The notes below the pieces were generated by a model, which searched no databases, was not told the DNA's origin, and worked only from the letters and a program-made list of their open reading frames with translations. From Polynucleobacter meluiroseus (lineage in GTDB: Bacteria > Verrucomicrobiota > Verrucomicrobiia > Opitutales > UBA953): a stretch of DNA of 13,068 bases. A program made the position numbers and the translations under genes. Every line of letters begins with the position of its first letter. Position 1 is the first letter of the stretch. The DNA lies in the NCBI GenBank assembly GCA_943323725.2, contig CALPIW020000019.1, positions 1 through 13,068 of the forward strand, read 5' to 3'. Shown here piece after piece: positions 1-6,765 of this stretch.

Positions 1-30
1 CCTGCGCCGAAGTCCCCCGCCACCAAATAA
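1..30 (+). CDS. C-terminal end of an upstream gene (partial)
   Basis: Frame 1 reads P-A-P-K-S-P-A-T-K and then stops with TAA at 28-30, 19 bases before the secretin start. The Pro/Ala/Lys-rich ending resembles the flexible C-terminal tails seen elsewhere in this window. In Verrucomicrobiota the Amuc_1098-type secretin usually ends a run of pilus-like genes (Amuc_1102 to 1099 types), so this could be the end of an Amuc_1099-like protein. Only nine codons are visible, so the assignment is an inference from context; the frame could also be open by chance. Confidence 0.4.
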   Translation, partial: PAPKSPATK

Positions 31-49
31 TTTTCAAAGCACCCCACTC

Positions 50-3043
50 ATGAAAAAAATCCACCGTTCGCAGCTCGCTTGGGCCGCTTTCGCCCTCGCG
101 CTCGCCGCCGGCTCGCTCGTCGCCCAAGATGGCGATGCTTCCGCGCGCAAGCCGATGCTGCTCGCCGAGGCCCTCAAGGCTCGCGATGAAGGCAACCTCC
201 AGACCGCCAAGGAGAAGTTCGAGGCGATCCTCGCGATCGACCCCAAGGACATGGGGGCCAACGAAGGCCTGACCTCCGTCAACGCCGCCCTGGCCGAGGC
301 CACCGCCGCCAAGCAGGCCGCTGACGCCAAGGCCTCCGCGCCGACCGACGCCGCTCCGGCCCCCGTCGTCGCCCCGGCTCCGTCCGCCGCCGGCACCCTC
401 GACGAAGTCGCGACCGCCCACCAGAACCGTTTCGACGAAGTCTCCCGCGCCATCGACGCCGCCAAGGCCAAGGTCGCCGCGGGCGACCTCAAGCGCGCTC
501 AGGAAATCCTCGACGGCGCCAGCGGCGCCATCGCCTCCATCCCGACCGCGGCGGCCCAGAAGCTCCGCGACGCCATCGCCCTCGCCAAGCAGGACCTCGC
601 CGTCCGTCGTGACGCCGGCGGCGCTTCCGCCGCCCAGGAAGAGGTCAAGCGCCTCGCCAAGGAAAATACCGCCGCCCTCTCCAAGCAGGACGACGCCATC
701 GACGCGGCTGAAAAGCTGCTCCGCAAGGGAACCGCTGAATCCGTCGACCAGGCCATCTCCGATCTCGACGCGGCCGACCGCGCGCTCGGCGGCGAAAGCC
801 TCTCCAACAAGGACCTCAAGGAGCGCATCAAGGCCACCAAGGGTTCGGCCCTCGCCCGACGCGCCCTCATCGCCATCGAAGCCCGTGACATGAGCCGTGC
901 CACCGGCCTCGTCGCCGAGTACGCCAAGCTCAAGGGCGAGGAAGATCCGGCCGTGCTCCGTCTCCAGAAGGAGCTCGCCTCCAAGCGCGATAATCCGACC
1001 TACCGCAACATCGACGAGCTTTCCCCGGGCGTCCGTAACAAGGACGACAAGGTCAATGAGCTGCTCGTCAAGGGCCGCGCCCGCTACCTCTACGGCGACT
1101 ACCAGGGCGCCCTCGACGCCTACCGCGAAGTCCTCCAGTACCAGCCCAACAACTCCGAATCCAAGGCCTATCAGGTCCGCATCCGCCAGATGCTGTCCGA
1201 GAACTCCGGCCAGTGGAACCGCGGGGTGACCAAGGGCAAGCTGCTCGAGCTCCTCGACGAGACCTGGAAGCTCCCCGAAGTCTTCAATCGCGAGAACACC
1301 AAGTCCGACCTCGGCAACGGCAACGATCCGGTGACCGAGAAGATGAAGACGATCCGTCTGCCCGAAGGCTTCGTCGCCCGCGACGAGCCGCTGGACCGCG
1401 CGCTCACCAAGCTGTCGAGCCTCTCCCAGACCTACGACAAGGATCAGAAGGGCGTGAACATCGTCCCCGTCACCGACGGAGGCGAAAGCCCCACCGTCAA
1501 CCTGCAGCTCCGCGACGTCACGGTCTTCCAGGCCCTTGACTACCTCTGCAAGCGCGTCGGCTACAGCTTCTCCGTCAGCCCCTCGGGCATCGTCGAAGTC
1601 CGCAAGGACGCCGGCGACAGTCTGCTCGACACGCAGTTCTTCGAACTGACCCAGGCTGCCGTCGTCAAGATGACCGGCCAGGGCCTCAACACCACCGCTC
1701 CCGGCGGCGGCGCCACCAATCCCTTCGGCGGCGCCAGCGGCGCGGCCGCTCCGACCGACGGCAACCCGCAGGAAATGGCCATCAAGAGCTTCCTCATCCG
1801 CTCGGGCGTCCCGTTCGAGCCGCCGGCGACCCTCTCGTTCGACGGCACCCGTCTCATCGTCACGGGTAGCCCGAAGAATCTGGACCGCGTGAAGAACATC
1901 ATCCGTCGCTACTCCGACATCAAGCAGGTCCACATCGAAGCCAAGTTCATCGAAGTCGAGCAGAAGGCGCTCAACGAACTCGGCGTCAATTGGTCGCTGA
2001 CCCCCAACGTCGCTGGCAACGGCGGCGTCACGGCCGGCACCAACCTCCGTTCGATCAACCGCGTGTTCGCCCAGAACAACACCGCCCCGAAGAACCTGAC
2101 CATCAACAGTCAGATCACCGACTCGGCCGGCGACACGACTAACAACCTCCAGACGTTCCCGAACGTCGCCCCGAGCTTCCCGGGGGGTATGAACCTGGGC
2201 AGCATCGCCAACACCTACGCCGGAACGGTCAATATCCTCAGCCGCGAGACCCTCGCCCTGACCATCCGCGCGATCGAAGAAAGCGCCGGCAGCGACCTGA
2301 TGTCGTCCCCGAGCCTGACCGTCCTCGACGGCAAGACGGCCGTCATCAAGGTGGCCCAGCTGCTCCGCTATCCTCAGGCCTACGGCGACATCCAGTCCAA
2401 CGTCGGCCAGGGCGGCGGCGGCAACGGTGGCGTCCTCGGCGCGGCCCAGACCTCCGTTGCGATCACGGCCGGTACCCCGCAGGACTTCACTGTCCAGGAA
2501 GTCGGCGTGACCCTCGAAGTCACTCCGACCGTCGCGGCCGATGACTCCATCGCCCTTAACCTCAAGCCGAAGGTGACCGAGTTCGAAGGCTTCGTGGAAT
2601 ACGGCGGTACTTCCGTCGCCTTGACCGGCGGCGTGACGGTCACCGTCCCGTCCGGCTTCTTCCAGCCGATCTTCAGCACCCGCGAAGTCACGACCGACGT
2701 CACCGTCTTCGACGGCGCCACCGTCGTCATCGGCGGCCTGACCCGCGAAGAAGTGAAGACCATCGACGACAAGGTCCCGGTCCTCGGTTCGCTGCCCCTC
2801 ATCGGCGCCGCCTTCCGTTCGACCGGCAAGAGCGTCGCTAAGCGCAGCCTGATGGTGTTCGTCACCGCCAACCTCGTCTCGCCGGGTGGCGCGACCCTGC
2901 GCAGCACCCATCCGGGCATGCGCGCCGGGGCGACCTTCTCGAACCCCACGCTCATCTCTCCGGCCGGCGCCGTCTACCGCGAGCCGATCGAAGCCGCTAC
3001 GCCGACCGAGCCCGCGCCGGTCGCCACCGAGCCGGCCAAGTAA
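50..3043 (+). CDS. Secretin, Amuc_1098-like pilus/type II secretion outer-membrane channel
   Basis: A 997-residue outer-membrane secretin, which forms a multimeric channel for type IV pilus-like or type II secretion machinery. Residues 1-26 form a signal peptide (basic MKK, hydrophobic core, cleavage near AQ26). TPR-like repeats lie at about 37-72 and 335-382, separated by an Ala/Pro linker (96-115) and helical, coiled-coil-like sequence. A secretin N-type domain covers about 466-520. A Gly-rich loop (551-565) precedes another ring-building segment (about 590-622). The secretin core runs from about 627 to 947, with the typical VPVLGSLPLIG motif at 909-919 and a final beta-strand region (SLMVFVTANLV). 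A Pro/Thr tail follows. The N-terminal TPR region is much larger than in classical PilQ or GspD and matches the verrucomicrobial Amuc_1098 type. The start follows a C-rich leader without Shine-Dalgarno sequence but is fixed by the signal peptide. The family call is secure; the cluster assignment is inference. Confidence 0.92.
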   Translation: MKKIHRSQLAWAAFALALAAGSLVAQDGDASARKPMLLAEALKARDEGNLQTAKEKFEAILAIDPKDMGANEGLTSVNAALAEATAAKQAADAKASAPTDAAPAPVVAPAPSAAGTLDEVATAHQNRFDEVSRAIDAAKAKVAAGDLKRAQEILDGASGAIASIPTAAAQKLRDAIALAKQDLAVRRDAGGASAAQEEVKRLAKENTAALSKQDDAIDAAEKLLRKGTAESVDQAISDLDAADRALGGESLSNKDLKERIKATKGSALARRALIAIEARDMSRATGLVAEYAKLKGEEDPAVLRLQKELASKRDNPTYRNIDELSPGVRNKDDKVNELLVKGRARYLYGDYQGALDAYREVLQYQPNNSESKAYQVRIRQMLSENSGQWNRGVTKGKLLELLDETWKLPEVFNRENTKSDLGNGNDPVTEKMKTIRLPEGFVARDEPLDRALTKLSSLSQTYDKDQKGVNIVPVTDGGESPTVNLQLRDVTVFQALDYLCKRVGYSFSVSPSGIVEVRKDAGDSLLDTQFFELTQAAVVKMTGQGLNTTAPGGGATNPFGGASGAAAPTDGNPQEMAIKSFLIRSGVPFEPPATLSFDGTRLIVTGSPKNLDRVKNIIRRYSDIKQVHIEAKFIEVEQKALNELGVNWSLTPNVAGNGGVTAGTNLRSINRVFAQNNTAPKNLTINSQITDSAGDTTNNLQTFPNVAPSFPGGMNLGSIANTYAGTVNILSRETLALTIRAIEESAGSDLMSSPSLTVLDGKTAVIKVAQLLRYPQAYGDIQSNVGQGGGGNGGVLGAAQTSVAITAGTPQDFTVQEVGVTLEVTPTVAADDSIALNLKPKVTEFEGFVEYGGTSVALTGGVTVTVPSGFFQPIFSTREVTTDVTVFDGATVVIGGLTREEVKTIDDKVPVLGSLPLIGAAFRSTGKSVAKRSLMVFVTANLVSPGGATLRSTHPGMRAGATFSNPTLISPAGAVYREPIEAATPTEPAPVATEPAK

Positions 3044-3067
3044 GCCCGGCGACAAAGCCCGGTCCGA

Positions 3068-3098
3068 CAGGCCCGCCATCCGGCGGGCCTGCTTTTTT
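3068..3098 (+). terminator. Rho-independent terminator of the secretin gene
   Basis: A perfect 10-bp stem (CAGGCCCGCC at 3068-3077 with GGCGGGCCTG at 3082-3091) closes a 4-base loop and is followed by a run of six T. It starts 25 bases after the secretin stop and separates it from the exonuclease gene. Confidence 0.9.
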
Positions 3099-3134
3099 CT
3101 CGATGCGTTCCGCCGGCGGAGCGACACTGCCCGT

Positions 3135-4106
3135 ATGCGCTGGCTGCTCATCGACGGATTCAACCTGGTCTTCCGCAGTCACTTCGCGATGGAGCGCTCC
3201 AACCTCCGCCGCCCGTCCGATCAGTTCCCCACGGGCGCGCTGCACGGCTGGATGAAGTCGCTGCTGGACCTGCGCGAAGGGGAGCAGCCTGACCGGTGCG
3301 CCGTGTTCTTCGACCTCGGCGGGTCGGACCGCCACCTGGAGGTCCTGCCGGAATACAAGGCCCAGCGCGACGAGACGCCGGAAGACATCGTGCTCCAGCT
3401 GCCCGAGATCAAACGGCTCACCGCGCTGCTCGGCTTCCAGGTCTTCGAGCGCCGCGGCGTCGAGGCCGATGACCTGATCGCGACCGCCGTCCGGATCCTC
3501 TCCGCTTCGGGCGACGCCTGCGTCATCGTCAGCGCCGACAAGGACTTCGGACAGTGCGTCGGCGGACCGGTGGTCCAGCTCGCCCCTCCGCCCACCGCGA
3601 ATCCCGCCCTCGGCTGGCGTCGGCTCGACCCCGCCGCCGTGACCGAGAAGTTCGGCGTCCCGCCCGCGCGCATCGCCGACTACCTCGCGCTCGTGGGCGA
3701 CGCCTCGGATAATATTCCCGGACTCAAGGGCGTCGGCCCGAAGACCGCGGTGAAATGGCTGACGGAGTACGGCGACCTGGAGGGCGTGCTCGCCGCGGCC
3801 GACACCTTGCAGCCGGAACGCTTCCGCGAGCAGGTGAAGGCCGAGGCCGAGCGGATCCGCAGCAACCTCCGGCTCGTCACCTTCCGGACCGACTTCGCGT
3901 TCGAACCCGGCACGCCGGTGGCGGAGGACGTCGCCGGCGTCGAGGCCTTCCTCGTCGAGATGGAGATGCATTCGACCCTGCGCCGCTACCAGGCCAAGCA
4001 TGGACGGGCGGAACCGACGCCGGCCGAGACGCCGAAGGCCGAGCCTCCGGCCCCGAAGGCGAAGGCCAAGCCCGCGCCGGACGCGCAGCAGGGCGAGCTT
4101 TTCTAG
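3135..4106 (+). CDS. Stand-alone 5'-3' exonuclease (FEN / PolA N-terminal-domain type)
   Basis: A 323-residue structure-specific 5' nuclease that would remove RNA primers and 5' flaps in replication and repair. The acidic metal-binding residues and helical-arch signatures are visible: D7 in LLIDGFN, D60 in FFD, YKAQRDETP (74-82), VEADDLIAT (109-117), SADKDF (133-138), and the helix-hairpin-helix segment VGDASDNIPGLKGVGPKTA (187-205). It has no polymerase domain, so it is a separate polypeptide rather than the N-domain of DNA polymerase I. Residues 290-323 form a Pro/Ala/Lys-rich, probably disordered tail ending exactly in QGELF, which resembles the bacterial beta-clamp-binding peptide. The frame is open upstream into the secretin gene, but ATG 3135 is chosen because homology starts at once (MRWLLIDGFN) and it lies after the terminator. 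A weak GGAG sits 13 bases upstream. Confidence 0.93.
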   Translation: MRWLLIDGFNLVFRSHFAMERSNLRRPSDQFPTGALHGWMKSLLDLREGEQPDRCAVFFDLGGSDRHLEVLPEYKAQRDETPEDIVLQLPEIKRLTALLGFQVFERRGVEADDLIATAVRILSASGDACVIVSADKDFGQCVGGPVVQLAPPPTANPALGWRRLDPAAVTEKFGVPPARIADYLALVGDASDNIPGLKGVGPKTAVKWLTEYGDLEGVLAAADTLQPERFREQVKAEAERIRSNLRLVTFRTDFAFEPGTPVAEDVAGVEAFLVEMEMHSTLRRYQAKHGRAEPTPAETPKAEPPAPKAKAKPAPDAQQGELF

Positions 4107-4110
4107 CCAA

Positions 4111-4139
4111 CAAAAAGGCCCGCCGGTGAGGGCGGGCCT
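4111..4139 (-). terminator. Rho-independent terminator for the minus-strand helical protein genes
   Basis: A 9-bp perfect stem (AGGCCCGCC 4116-4124 with GGCGGGCCT 4131-4139) has a 6-base loop. On the minus strand it is followed by a T-run (plus-strand A 4112-4116, the first T pairing in the stem). It lies 24 bases past the stop of the gene at 4164-5009 and between two convergent genes. The plus strand has no T-run after the hairpin, so it mainly serves the minus strand. Confidence 0.8.
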
Positions 4140-4163
4140 GATGGCGAAGGCTAAGCGCGAGGC

Positions 4164-5009
4164 TCAGTTCTTCTTCTCGGCCTTCTTCTCGAGCCTCGGC
4201 GCTTCGCCGGCGGCGGGGGCCGCGGCGGCCTGCTGCTGGGCGTTGGCGATGAGGCCCTGGACCTGGTTCACTTCTTCCTGGTTGAGCAGGATGACGAACT
4301 TCGACTCGAGGACTTCGACTTCGTAATTGTGGGTGATCGAGTAGCCGACGCTGTCGGCCATCTCCTTGTTGCCCTTGTTGAGGAGCTCCAAGGTCTGGTC
4401 GAGCTGGGTCTGGATGCGGGTCTTGTCCTCATCCTTCTCGGCGCGCTTCAGGAGCTCGGTGAGCTGGATGACGGCGTCGCGGCGGGCCTGGAGGACCTTG
4501 GCGAACTGGTCGAACTGGATGACGAGGTCGAGGCCGCGGATCTCGGCGGTCTGCAGGAGGCGACGGTCGCCACGGACGACGAGCTGCTCTTCCTTGAAGT
4601 TCTTGTCAGCCTTGGCCTTGGCGGCTTCTTCTTCCGAGACGACGGCGAAGAGGCGGAGGGCGGTGTTGATGAAGGTCGCCTGGCGATTGGCCACGGCCGA
4701 GACGCTGAAGCCCCAGACCTTGACGAAGACGGAGTCCTTCTCGTTGAAATCCTTCACTTCGGCTTCGGCGACCTTGATCAGGGCGTCGCGCTCGACGGTG
4801 GTGAGGGCGACCTGGATGCGCTGCTGGAGCTGCTGGATGCGACCGAGGTGCTGGCCGAGGGTCTGGAGTTCCTGCTGGAAGCGGGCGAGCGATCCCTGGT
4901 TGGAGATCGTCAGGACGACGCGGGCCAGGTTCTGGCCGAGCGGGATCAGCTCGACGACCGGGCCCTTCGGGGCTTCGGCGGGAGCGGCGGGGGTTTCGGT
5001 GGCGGACAT
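4164..5009 (-). CDS. Uncharacterised helical protein B (paralogue of the upstream gene, no signal peptide)
   Basis: A 281-residue protein of unrecognised family. It begins with an Ala/Pro/Glu-rich stretch (MSATETPAAPAEAPKGP) and has no signal peptide. Residues 25-255 are charged and mostly helical with Gln-rich heptad-like stretches (44-70, 165-212). The tail is Ala-rich and then Lys-rich (260-281). It aligns with the neighbouring upstream protein: FQ-x4-LGQ at 44-52, ALTT at 68-71, GFS at 100-102, EE-x-AK about 127-131, K-N/D-FK at 136-139, then a K-x2-(E/D)DK helix and a C-terminal strand-like segment ending in EE. The two are therefore tandem duplicates that have diverged strongly. The start ATG is preceded by C-rich sequence (mRNA sense) without Shine-Dalgarno sequence. 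A terminator follows directly. Function unknown; a structural or scaffolding role is only a guess. Confidence 0.8.
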   Translation of the reverse strand: MSATETPAAPAEAPKGPVVELIPLGQNLARVVLTISNQGSLARFQQELQTLGQHLGRIQQLQQRIQVALTTVERDALIKVAEAEVKDFNEKDSVFVKVWGFSVSAVANRQATFINTALRLFAVVSEEEAAKAKADKNFKEEQLVVRGDRRLLQTAEIRGLDLVIQFDQFAKVLQARRDAVIQLTELLKRAEKDEDKTRIQTQLDQTLELLNKGNKEMADSVGYSITHNYEVEVLESKFVILLNQEEVNQVQGLIANAQQQAAAAPAAGEAPRLEKKAEKKN

Positions 5010-5878
5010 ATTAGGGTGGGGTGGGGGTTAGGGGTAAGGGGAGAGTACTTCTTGTCGGCAGCCGTCGGGGCCTTGGCTTCGATGGCCTTCTTTTCTTCCT
5101 CGGTGATCTGGATGGAAAGGCGGGCTTCGGAGGGCAGGGTGATGGCTTCGGCGTTGAAGTCGAAACCGCGGGCCTTCTTGAACTCTTCGAGGCTCTGGGA
5201 GAGGTCATCCTGGATTTCCTTGATGGCCTTCTCGACCTTCTTCTTGTCGTCGTCCTTGGTCAGCTTGGGCTGGAGGTCGATGAGCTGCTGGAGCTGGGCC
5301 TTGGCGTCCGTGATGCGCTTGAGGGCGAGGCCGAAGGTCTCGACTTCGACCTGTCCGGAGACGGTGTCCCGGATCTGGAACTTCTTCTCACCGGTGGAGA
5401 TGATGGTGTCCGGCTTGAAGTCCTTGGCGGCCGAGATCTTGGCGAATTCTTCGTTGGAGATCGGGGTGGCGATCACGGCCTTGGTGGCGATGAACTGGTA
5501 GGGGCGCTCGATGCTGAAGCCGTTGTAGAGCTTGGTCATCGACTCGTTGTCGCCCTTGAGCTTGGCGGTCTTGGCCGCGATATCGTGGCCGCGGGCTTCC
5601 TTCTCGGGGGTGGTGAGGGCGTTATCGAGGAAGATCTGCAGGCGCTTGAGTTCTTCGACCTGCTGGCCGAGGACCTGGATGTTCTTCTGGAAGTTGAGGC
5701 ACTCGGCGATGTTCTTGCCGAGCCAGACTTCGGCGAAGTAGGCCTTCGGCTCGGTCTTGGCGCCACCGGAGAGCTTGACCTCAGGGGCCGGCGCGGCGGC
5801 CTTGGTGTCGGCCGGCTTCGCTTCCTGAGCATTCAGGGAGACGCAGAGAGCAGCCAGGAGGAACGAGAACTTGTTCAT
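4946..5878 (-). CDS. Uncharacterised secreted helical protein A (paralogue of protein B; C-terminus doubtful)
   Basis: A 310-residue protein of unrecognised family. MNKFSFLLAALCVSLNAQEA is a signal peptide, so export to the periplasm is expected. An Ala/Pro linker (20-35) follows, then helical, charged sequence from about 45 to 275 that aligns with protein B (FQ-x4-LGQ 63-71, ALTT 87-90, GFS 120-122, EEFAK 143-147, KDFK 152-155, DDDKKK 209-214). The frame is open for 24 codons upstream, but ATG 5878 is chosen because the signal peptide begins there. The last 32 residues, after AADKKY, become Pro-rich and basic. They are coded by the intergenic C-rich tract and then by protein B's first codons in another frame, overlapping it by 64 bases. 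This looks like read-through of a lost stop rather than a natural C-terminus; one extra base in the CCCC run near 5038-5041 would give a TAA at about 5028-5030. Confidence 0.78.
   Translation of the reverse strand: MNKFSFLLAALCVSLNAQEAKPADTKAAAPAPEVKLSGGAKTEPKAYFAEVWLGKNIAECLNFQKNIQVLGQQVEELKRLQIFLDNALTTPEKEARGHDIAAKTAKLKGDNESMTKLYNGFSIERPYQFIATKAVIATPISNEEFAKISAAKDFKPDTIISTGEKKFQIRDTVSGQVEVETFGLALKRITDAKAQLQQLIDLQPKLTKDDDKKKVEKAIKEIQDDLSQSLEEFKKARGFDFNAEAITLPSEARLSIQITEEEKKAIEAKAPTAADKKYSPLTPNPHPTLICPPPKPPPLPPKPRRARSSS
5014..5041 (+). other. G-quadruplex candidate between the paralogous genes
   Basis: The plus strand has five G-runs in 28 bases: GGG, GGGG, GGGGG, GGGG and GGGG, separated by T, T, TTA and TAA. 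Loops of 1, 1, 3 and 3 bases fit the standard four-run quadruplex rule with one run to spare. It lies on the template strand, 4 bases upstream of protein B's start codon, and makes the mRNA leader C-rich. Formation in vivo is inference. Confidence 0.6.
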
Positions 5879-5895
5879 GGGAGTGGGGAGGGAGG
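5879..5895 (+). other. G-rich tract directly upstream of protein A start
   Basis: Immediately before the start codon of protein A, the plus (template) strand reads GGG-AGT-GGGG-A-GGG-A-GG. It has three runs of three or more G and one GG, so it is weaker than the tract at 5014-5041 but sits at the equivalent place relative to its paralogous gene. In the mRNA it is a pyrimidine-rich leader (CCTCCCTCCCCACTCCC before ATG). Confidence 0.45.
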
Positions 5896-5929
5896 TTTGA
5901 ACATAGGCAAAGCCTAGGCATGGACTACC

Positions 5930-5958
5930 AAAAAATCGTCCGAACCTCACTTTTTCGG
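5930..5958 (-). terminator. Possible weak terminator overlapping the CvpA-like stop codon
   Basis: On the minus strand a 5-bp stem CCGAA/TTCGG (plus-strand 5954-5958 and 5940-5944) with a 9-base loop containing the TGA stop is followed by ACGA and six T (plus-strand A 5930-5935). The stem is short, so termination may be partial. The remaining 5896-5929 would have to hold the promoter of protein A; I see no convincing -35/-10 pair there, only an 8-base palindrome GCCTAGGC at 5912-5919. Confidence 0.35.
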
Positions 5959-6765
5959 AGGTATGAGGGCCCGGTCGATCACCTTGGCCAGATCCACCTT
6001 TTCGGCCTCCTTTTGGAGGACCTCGTCCGCCAGGACCGCCCGGACCTTGGGATGGTCAATGAAGCCACTTAAATCGTTGTTATTCAACAACTCCCGTACT
6101 TTTTTGTCCTCCCAGGCTTGGTAAAGGGTCGGGTGGGCGGCCAGGGCGCGGATTTCGGGCTGGGCCATCAGGCGCCGCCGGGCTTCGGGGTCGGCCATGA
6201 GCCGGCGGGTCTGCCGAATCAGGGTCCGTTGCTCGTCAGGGATCGGCGACCAGTCCTTGAGGTCCTGGGTCAGGGGCGTCGCGGCGAGCTCGTCGCGCAC
6301 GGCGACCGTCCAATGGCTGGCCGGGGCCCCCGGGCGGGCGAGCAGATCGTAGACTGAGGCGACCGCGGCGAGGATGCCTACCAGCAGCAGGAAGTAGAGG
6401 GCGCCGGTCCAACAGCCGACGAGGGCTCCGAGCACGGGGCTCTCGGCTTCCTCCTGGCCCTCGGGAGTCCGGCCTAGGCGCCAGAGCAGGGCGTAACTGA
6501 GCAGGCCGGTCACGCAGGCGAGGCCCACGACGCCGGTGATGCCGCGGAGCATCCACGGGTAAGAGGTGCCTTGGAGCAGGGCGTGGCCGAGTTCGCCGCC
6601 GAAGAGCCAGCCGCTGAGTTGGCCGATGGTCAGGGCGGCGGGTCCGGCGAGCTGACGGAGCGGGCCGCGACGATAGCCGCGCCAGGCTCCCCGGATCATG
6701 AGCGCGGCGAGGATCCCGGTCGCGATCCAGAGCGTCGGCGAGAAGGCGGCGAGTTCGGTCGGCAT
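5947..6765 (-). CDS. CvpA-family inner-membrane protein with DP-repeat tail
   Basis: A 272-residue protein with about four hydrophobic helices (about 8-27, 37-58, 72-97, 112-141) and the CvpA-type motif RGAWRGYRRGPLRQLAGP at 25-42. CvpA proteins are inner-membrane proteins first linked to colicin V production and later to envelope and biofilm traits. The C-terminal 100 residues are soluble and built of short repeats with a (D/Q/H)P turn: ADPEARRRLM (191-200), AQPEIRALAA (201-210), AHPTLYQAW (210-218) and DHPKVRAVLAD (237-247). These resemble the DP motifs of STI1-type helical domains. The ATG overlaps the stop of the kinase gene by one base (TGATG), so translation is coupled. The frame is open upstream within the kinase gene, but those residues are an out-of-frame shadow. 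Confidence 0.8.
   Translation of the reverse strand: MPTELAAFSPTLWIATGILAALMIRGAWRGYRRGPLRQLAGPAALTIGQLSGWLFGGELGHALLQGTSYPWMLRGITGVVGLACVTGLLSYALLWRLGRTPEGQEEAESPVLGALVGCWTGALYFLLLVGILAAVASVYDLLARPGAPASHWTVAVRDELAATPLTQDLKDWSPIPDEQRTLIRQTRRLMADPEARRRLMAQPEIRALAAHPTLYQAWEDKKVRELLNNNDLSGFIDHPKVRAVLADEVLQKEAEKVDLAKVIDRALIPPKK

Noticed and set aside
3109..3120. Perfect 12-base palindrome TCCGCCGGCGGA before the exonuclease
   Set aside because: It could be an operator, but such GC palindromes are expected by chance at this composition and there is no second copy in the window.
2886..3134. N-terminal extension of the exonuclease frame into the secretin gene
   Set aside because: The extension is Arg/Ser/Pro-rich out-of-frame translation crossing a strong terminator. 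Family homology begins at 3135.
2997..4001. Minus-strand open frame of 334 residues opposite the exonuclease
   Set aside because: Antisense shadow of a gene with complete catalytic motifs.
4980..5045. Pro-rich tail of protein A as a ligand for the GYF_2 domains
   Set aside because: GYF domains do bind proline-rich peptides, but this tail is probably an artefact of a lost stop and no canonical ligand motif is evident.
4329..5501. Plus-strand open frame of 390 residues opposite the helical proteins
   Set aside because: It is antisense to two genes with a signal peptide, paralogy and a terminator. Its translation is monotonous Leu/Gly/Asp/Glu-rich sequence, as expected from the opposite strand of GC-rich genes.
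5021..5917. Plus-strand open frame of 298 residues opposite protein A
   Set aside because: Same reason: low-complexity antisense translation with no motif.
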